A DNA stretch of 9,464 nucleotides from RGIG1995 sp045587445 (GTDB taxonomy: Bacteria > Bacillota > Clostridia > Oscillospirales > CAG-272): the NCBI GenBank assembly GCA_045587445.1, contig JAZNCH010000034.1, forward strand, positions 1 through 9,464, given 5' to 3'. Position numbers and translations under genes: made by a program. Shown piece by piece: positions 7,842 through 9,464 of this stretch. How positions within the stretch are numbered: the first letter of the stretch is position 1; every line of letters begins with the position of its first letter. The notes beneath the pieces are model-generated. The model saw nothing but the letters and a program-made list of their open reading frames with translations, searched no databases and was not told the origin of the DNA.

Positions 7842-7860
7842 AAAAAAACTTTGTTATAAT
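7832..7860 (+). promoter_or_regulatory. Strong consensus sigma-A promoter for the dehydrogenase gene
   Basis: TTGACA at 7832-7837 and TATAAT at 7855-7860 are both perfect consensus hexamers with the optimal 17-bp spacer, and TGT just before the -10 adds the extended -10 TGn motif. Transcription should begin near 7867, leaving a leader of about 50 bases before the ATG at 7918. No clear riboswitch, attenuator or known operator is visible in that leader. Confidence 0.88.
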
Positions 7861-7903
7861 AATACCACAAATTATTATGTTTTGCAATATTATTCAGAAA
7901 GAA

Positions 7904-7908
7904 AGAGG
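7904..7908 (+). promoter_or_regulatory. Ribosome binding site of the dehydrogenase gene
   Basis: AGAGG, inside a purine-rich run AGAAAGAAAGAGG, lies 9 bases before the ATG at 7918. It supports that ATG as the start; no closer alternative start is seen. Confidence 0.7.
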
Positions 7909-7917
7909 CATTAAAGA

Positions 7918-9180
7918 ATGAAAACAAAAGCAGTTAGACTTTACGGCGTAAATGATTTGCGACTTGATGAGTTTGATCTTCCTAAAATAAACGACGACGA
8001 GGTGCTCGTTGAAATAGTTTCTGACAGTATTTGTATGTCTTCATACAAAGCTTCTATTCAAGGTGCAGCACATAAAAGAGTCCCCAACAACGTTGCTGAA
8101 AATCCCATCATCATCGGCCACGAATTCTGCGGTAAAATCGTAGAAGTAGGTGCAAAATGGGCAGACAAGTATAAGGCAGGCGATAAGTTTACAATTCAGC
8201 CCGCTATCAACTACCAAGGCAAACTTGATGCTCCCGGTTATTCCTACAATATGTGCGGCGGTGCTGCTCAATACGTAATTCTCCCCCGAGAAGTAATGGA
8301 AATGGATTGCTTGCTCCCCTATGAAGGTGATGCATATTTCTACGGTTCTTTGGCTGAACCTATGTCCTGTATTATCGGAGCATATCATGCTCAGTACCAC
8401 ACCACCAACGGCAGTTACATTCACGAAATGGGCATCAAAAAGGGCGGTAAACTCGCAATTATGGCAGGTGCAGGTCCTATGGGTATGGGTGCTATCGACT
8501 ACGCTATCCACGTAGACCCTCGTCCCTCTCTTGTTGTTGTAACGGATATAGATAACGCAAGACTCAACAGAGCTGCTGAAATTATCACCGTTGAAGATGC
8601 TGCAAAGAACGGCGTTAAACTTGTTTACGTTAACACTGCAGAGCTTGAAGATGCTGATGCATATATGATGGAACTTACCGAAGGTAAGGGCTTTGACGAT
8701 ATATTCGTTTTCGCTCCTGTTAAACCTGTTGTTGAAATGGCTGACAGACTTCTCGGCAGAGACGGTTGTCTTAACTTCTTTGCAGGTCCTGTTGACCCCA
8801 AATTCTCCGCAATGTTCAACTTCTACAACGTTCACTACGGTTCAACTCACATCGTAGGAACAAGTGGCGGTAACACAGATGATATGAATGAATCAAATAC
8901 ACTTGCCCATAAAGGTATAATTGATCCTTCTTGTATGATTACTCATATAGGCGGACTTGATGCAGTTGTTGAAACAACGCTCAACCTGCCTAAGATTCCC
9001 GGTGCAAAGAAGCTGATTTATACACATAAGTCTCTTCCCTTAACCGCTCTCGCTGATTTTGCTGAGCTTGGAAAGACAGACCCTTTCTTTGCAGACCTTG
9101 CAAATATTATTGCAAAAAACAACGGACTCTGGTGTGCCGAAGCTGAAAAATACGTTCTCGCCAACGCAAAAGAAATCTAA
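7918..9180 (+). CDS. Zinc-type medium-chain dehydrogenase, L-sorbose-1-phosphate reductase (SorE)-like
   Basis: This 420-residue protein belongs to the zinc-dependent alcohol/polyol dehydrogenase family and, from remembered sequences, looks most like SorE, which interconverts L-sorbose 1-phosphate and D-glucitol 6-phosphate. Visible features: a catalytic domain with C39 (DSICMSS), H68-E69 in IIIGHEFCG and E147 in SLAEPMSC as likely zinc-site residues; a Rossmann domain with GAGPMGMG at 184-191 and D210 at the end of the second strand (VVVTDID), which in this fold usually favours NAD(H). The four-cysteine structural-zinc lobe of classical alcohol dehydrogenases is absent. The gene stands alone behind a perfect promoter, with no phosphotransferase or sugar operon beside it in the window, so the true substrate is open; another polyol or sugar phosphate is possible. 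It uses more AAC, ATC, TTC and TAC codons than its neighbours, which suggests high expression. Confidence 0.82.
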   Translation: MKTKAVRLYGVNDLRLDEFDLPKINDDEVLVEIVSDSICMSSYKASIQGAAHKRVPNNVAENPIIIGHEFCGKIVEVGAKWADKYKAGDKFTIQPAINYQGKLDAPGYSYNMCGGAAQYVILPREVMEMDCLLPYEGDAYFYGSLAEPMSCIIGAYHAQYHTTNGSYIHEMGIKKGGKLAIMAGAGPMGMGAIDYAIHVDPRPSLVVVTDIDNARLNRAAEIITVEDAAKNGVKLVYVNTAELEDADAYMMELTEGKGFDDIFVFAPVKPVVEMADRLLGRDGCLNFFAGPVDPKFSAMFNFYNVHYGSTHIVGTSGGNTDDMNESNTLAHKGIIDPSCMITHIGGLDAVVETTLNLPKIPGAKKLIYTHKSLPLTALADFAELGKTDPFFADLANIIAKNNGLWCAEAEKYVLANAKEI

Positions 9181-9200
9181 TTCACTACACGACACAAAGG

Positions 9201-9221
9201 GGCTGTCTCATTAAGACAGCC
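9201..9221. repeat. 8-bp hairpin at the putative IS left end
   Basis: GGCTGTCT (9201-9208) pairs with AGACAGCC (9214-9221) around a 5-base loop CATTA. No T tract follows on the plus strand (it continues TAAAAAGAG), so it does not look like a good intrinsic terminator for the dehydrogenase. It is more likely part of the IS end, possibly a transposase recognition structure. Confidence 0.65.
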
Positions 9222-9234
9222 TAAAAAGAGAAAA

Positions 9235-9274
9235 AAGCGGTTGAACGATGCCGAAAGGCATTGAACAACCGCTT
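9235..9274. repeat. Long GAAA-capped hairpin in the IS leader
   Basis: AAGCGGTTG (9235-9243) pairs with CAACCGCTT (9266-9274). Inside, after a symmetric AA/AA internal loop, CGATGCC (9246-9252) pairs with GGCATTG (9257-9263) with one G-U pair, closed by a GAAA tetraloop (9253-9256). In RNA this would be a stable 16-bp structure, but it is made only when transcription enters from outside, because the IS promoter starts downstream. No T tract follows. Confidence 0.75.
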
Positions 9275-9289
9275 GCTTTGTTGTATAAT
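9261..9289 (+). promoter_or_regulatory. Candidate transposase promoter
   Basis: TTGAAC at 9261-9266 (4 of 6 to TTGACA) and a perfect TATAAT at 9284-9289 are separated by exactly 17 bp. Transcription would start near 9296, about 40 bases before the transposase ATG. The -35 box falls in the descending arm of the preceding hairpin, and the -10 box is inside the first arm of the next inverted repeat. Confidence 0.65.
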
Positions 9290-9337
9290 TTAATTGCTAC
9301 AAAAAACCAACTACAAAGCGAGGATATTATACAACAA
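9278..9337. repeat. Perfect 12-bp inverted repeat spanning transposase promoter to start codon
   Basis: TTGTTGTATAAT (9278-9289) is the exact reverse complement of ATTATACAACAA (9326-9337), with 36 bases between. The first arm contains the -10 box; the second arm ends on the A of the transposase ATG and fills the space between it and the weak GAGG ribosome binding site (9320-9323). A competing pairing, GCTTTGT (9275-9281) with ACAAAGC (9313-9319), would also lie against the ribosome binding site. Confidence 0.8.
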
Positions 9338-9464
9338 TGAGAAACAAAAATCAAGTAGTATTTCCGTTCGACTTCACAGCAAAGATTCCTGAAGGAGATA
9401 TTGTGTTCACAGTAGCTGAAATATGTGAAAGTCTGGATTACACAGAGTTATTCAATACATACGT
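9337..9464 (+). CDS. Transposase, IS1182-like, N-terminal part (3' end outside window)
   Basis: An open frame from the ATG at 9337 runs to the window end, giving 42 complete codons. The N-terminus (MRNKNQVVFPFDF, then AKIPEGDIVFTVAEICESL, then DYTELFNTY) resembles the start of IS1182/IS5-type transposases, where a short segment containing I-P-x-x-D leads into a helical N-terminal domain before the DDE catalytic domain. The catalytic residues lie beyond the window, so family assignment is by pattern only. The nearest ribosome binding site candidate, GAGG at 9320-9323, is 13 bases from the ATG, further than optimal, consistent with the low translation usual for transposases. Its initiation region is also the second arm of an inverted repeat. 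I cannot tell whether the full gene is intact. Confidence 0.7.
   Translation, partial: MRNKNQVVFPFDFTAKIPEGDIVFTVAEICESLDYTELFNTY

Larger units (their letters stand above)
9199..9464 (+). mobile_element. Insertion sequence, left part (IS1182-like), continues beyond the window
   Basis: A transposase gene begins at 9337 behind a 138-base leader that holds a hairpin-forming end and its own promoter. I place the left end near GGGGCTGTCTCA at 9199-9210, because ends of this type occur in IS1182-family elements as far as I recall; the exact end and target duplication cannot be fixed without the right end. The element sits about 18 bp after the stop codon of the dehydrogenase and points the same way. 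Confidence 0.6.

Noticed and set aside
7851..7870. TTGT...ACAA dyad over the dehydrogenase -10, resembling a Rex (redox) operator
   Set aside because: Only the outer four bases match as a palindrome and the spacing is 20 rather than 18 bases; the inner TTAA elements are missing.
7856..7878. ATAATAAT / ATTATTAT inverted repeat around the dehydrogenase transcription start
   Set aside because: It is made only of A and T in an AT-rich intergenic region, so an 8-bp match is easily chance; no known operator fits.
8041..8835. 264-codon open frame on the minus strand inside the dehydrogenase gene
   Set aside because: Cysteine- and histidine-rich, low-complexity translation typical of an antisense shadow of a biased coding sequence; the plus-strand gene has motifs, promoter and ribosome binding site.
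9201..9221. Hairpin as intrinsic terminator of the dehydrogenase gene
   Set aside because: No T-rich tract follows on the plus strand; the sequence fits better as part of the insertion-sequence end.

Overview
The window comes from an AT-rich, low-GC Gram-positive bacterium, most likely a gut-type Clostridia. The evidence is the compact his operon with a fused hisIE and a PHP-type histidinol-phosphatase, the NAD+-dependent LigA, the AGGAGG-like ribosome binding sites, and the sigma-A style TTGACA/TATAAT promoters. I infer the taxon only to class level. All complete genes look intact, with no frameshifts.

Layout: (1) 1-4463, plus strand: the distal part of a histidine operon in the order hisC (3' end only)-hisB-hisH-hisA-hisF-hisIE-hisK. 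Several junctions overlap (ATGA or TAATG), which points to translational coupling. Together these genes cover most of the pathway from PR-ATP to histidinol; hisG and hisD are not in the window. A bidirectional hairpin terminator at 4463-4490 closes the operon. (2) 4489-7750, minus strand: ligA followed by obgE, 19 bp apart, converging on the his operon and sharing its terminator. (3) 7751-7917: a divergent intergenic region with an essentially perfect sigma-A promoter for the rightward gene and a weaker candidate for ligA. (4) 7918-9180, plus strand: a zinc-type medium-chain dehydrogenase resembling the L-sorbose-1-phosphate reductase (SorE) group, apparently well expressed. (5) 9199-9464, plus strand: the left end of an insertion sequence (IS1182-like by its transposase N-terminus), with its own promoter, hairpins and the first 42 transposase codons; the element runs off the window.

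Most of the window is ordinary housekeeping DNA. The part most worth a second look is the insertion-sequence leader. A perfect 12-bp inverted repeat overlaps the transposase promoter -10 box on one side and the transposase start codon on the other. RNA arriving from the strong upstream dehydrogenase promoter could fold and hide the start codon, while RNA started at the element's own promoter would lack the first arm and stay translatable. I saw no CRISPR array, tRNA, rRNA, riboswitch, toxin-antitoxin pair or clearly new multi-gene system.
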